A stretch of 35,352 nt of DNA, taken from assembly GCA_017450435.1 (NCBI GenBank), contig JAFSTO010000010.1, positions 1 to 35,352 of the forward strand, written 5' to 3'. Below, piece by piece: positions 35,213 through 35,352 of this stretch (positions are counted from its first letter, which is position 1; each line of letters starts with the position of its first letter). Made by a program: the position numbers and the translations under genes. The notes beneath the pieces were generated by a model. The model was not told the DNA's origin and did no database searches. It worked only from the letters and a program-made list of their open reading frames with translations. The stretch comes from Paludibacteraceae bacterium (GTDB lineage Bacteria > Bacteroidota > Bacteroidia > Bacteroidales > Paludibacteraceae).

Positions 35213-35352
35213 TGACTAAACCTGAAAAAGGTTGACTCGTTTACTGAGAAGGAATCTTAAGAATCGTAAACTTTTGACTTGTTTACTGAAAAGGTTTACT
35301 CCTATGCTAAGGAGGTTGACTTTTTAAGATGATGCAAAGGTAATACATAATA
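35213..35352. repeat. Degenerate 42-base direct repeats at the right edge
   Basis: TTGACTCGTTTACTGAGAAGG (35232-35252) and TTGACTTGTTTACTGAAAAGG (35274-35294) agree at 19 of 21 bases and start 42 bases apart. A third TTGACT begins another 42 bases on, at 35316, but then diverges. A looser copy starts near 35213. No gene is visible between 35135 and the end of the window. The repeats could be decayed or could be binding sites for a gene to the right. Confidence 0.5.

Overview
The window looks like a chromosomal segment from a member of the Bacteroidales. The evidence is four promoters of the Bacteroidetes type (TTG, 20 bases, TAnnTTTG), a TonB-dependent receptor paired with a DUF4249 lipoprotein, a DUF4293 gene, an RseP protease with a large insert, and a tRNA-Lys without encoded CCA. 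The genus cannot be fixed from the sequence alone.

Layout. Bases 1-1330 hold a small SAM methyltransferase gene, a structured non-coding stretch and a minus-strand tRNA-Lys(CTT). Bases 1502-12936 are a plus-strand housekeeping and envelope block: class I fumarase, a degenerate LytM membrane protein, dxr, rseP, a WbpD-like N-acetyltransferase, the TonB receptor/DUF4249 pair, DUF4293 and rlmN. Bases 13006-28109 are a long minus-strand block, read from high to low coordinates: UDP-glucose dehydrogenase, gmd, fcl, a TviB/WbpO-type dehydrogenase, rfbA, an FtsX-type permease, an S9 peptidase lipoprotein, an acyl-ACP thioesterase, pheT, mtaB and a fucose-isomerase-like protein. From 28303 transcription turns to plus: two Wzm-type permeases, a four-helix-bundle pseudogene, a Wzt-type ATPase with a glycan-recognition tail, a DegT aminotransferase, and an AT-rich two-gene cassette of an AAA ATPase plus a possible PD-(D/E)XK nuclease.

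How it works together. The sugar genes make activated sugars (UDP-glucuronate, GDP-L-fucose, dTDP-glucose, an N-acetylhexosaminuronate and probably an amino-deoxysugar). The Wzm/Wzt genes would export a finished glycan by the ABC-dependent O-antigen route. No glycosyltransferase, RmlB/C/D or polymer ligase is visible, so the pathway must continue elsewhere.

The most unusual features are (1) the leader of the first Wzm gene, where a 44-base unit is repeated four times, each unit being a hairpin whose loop holds a TAATG stop/start junction, giving a chain of five mini-ORFs that runs into the permease start; (2) the ATPase/nuclease-like pair at the right end; and (3) a four-helix-bundle pseudogene with three different in-frame stops flanked by inverted repeats.
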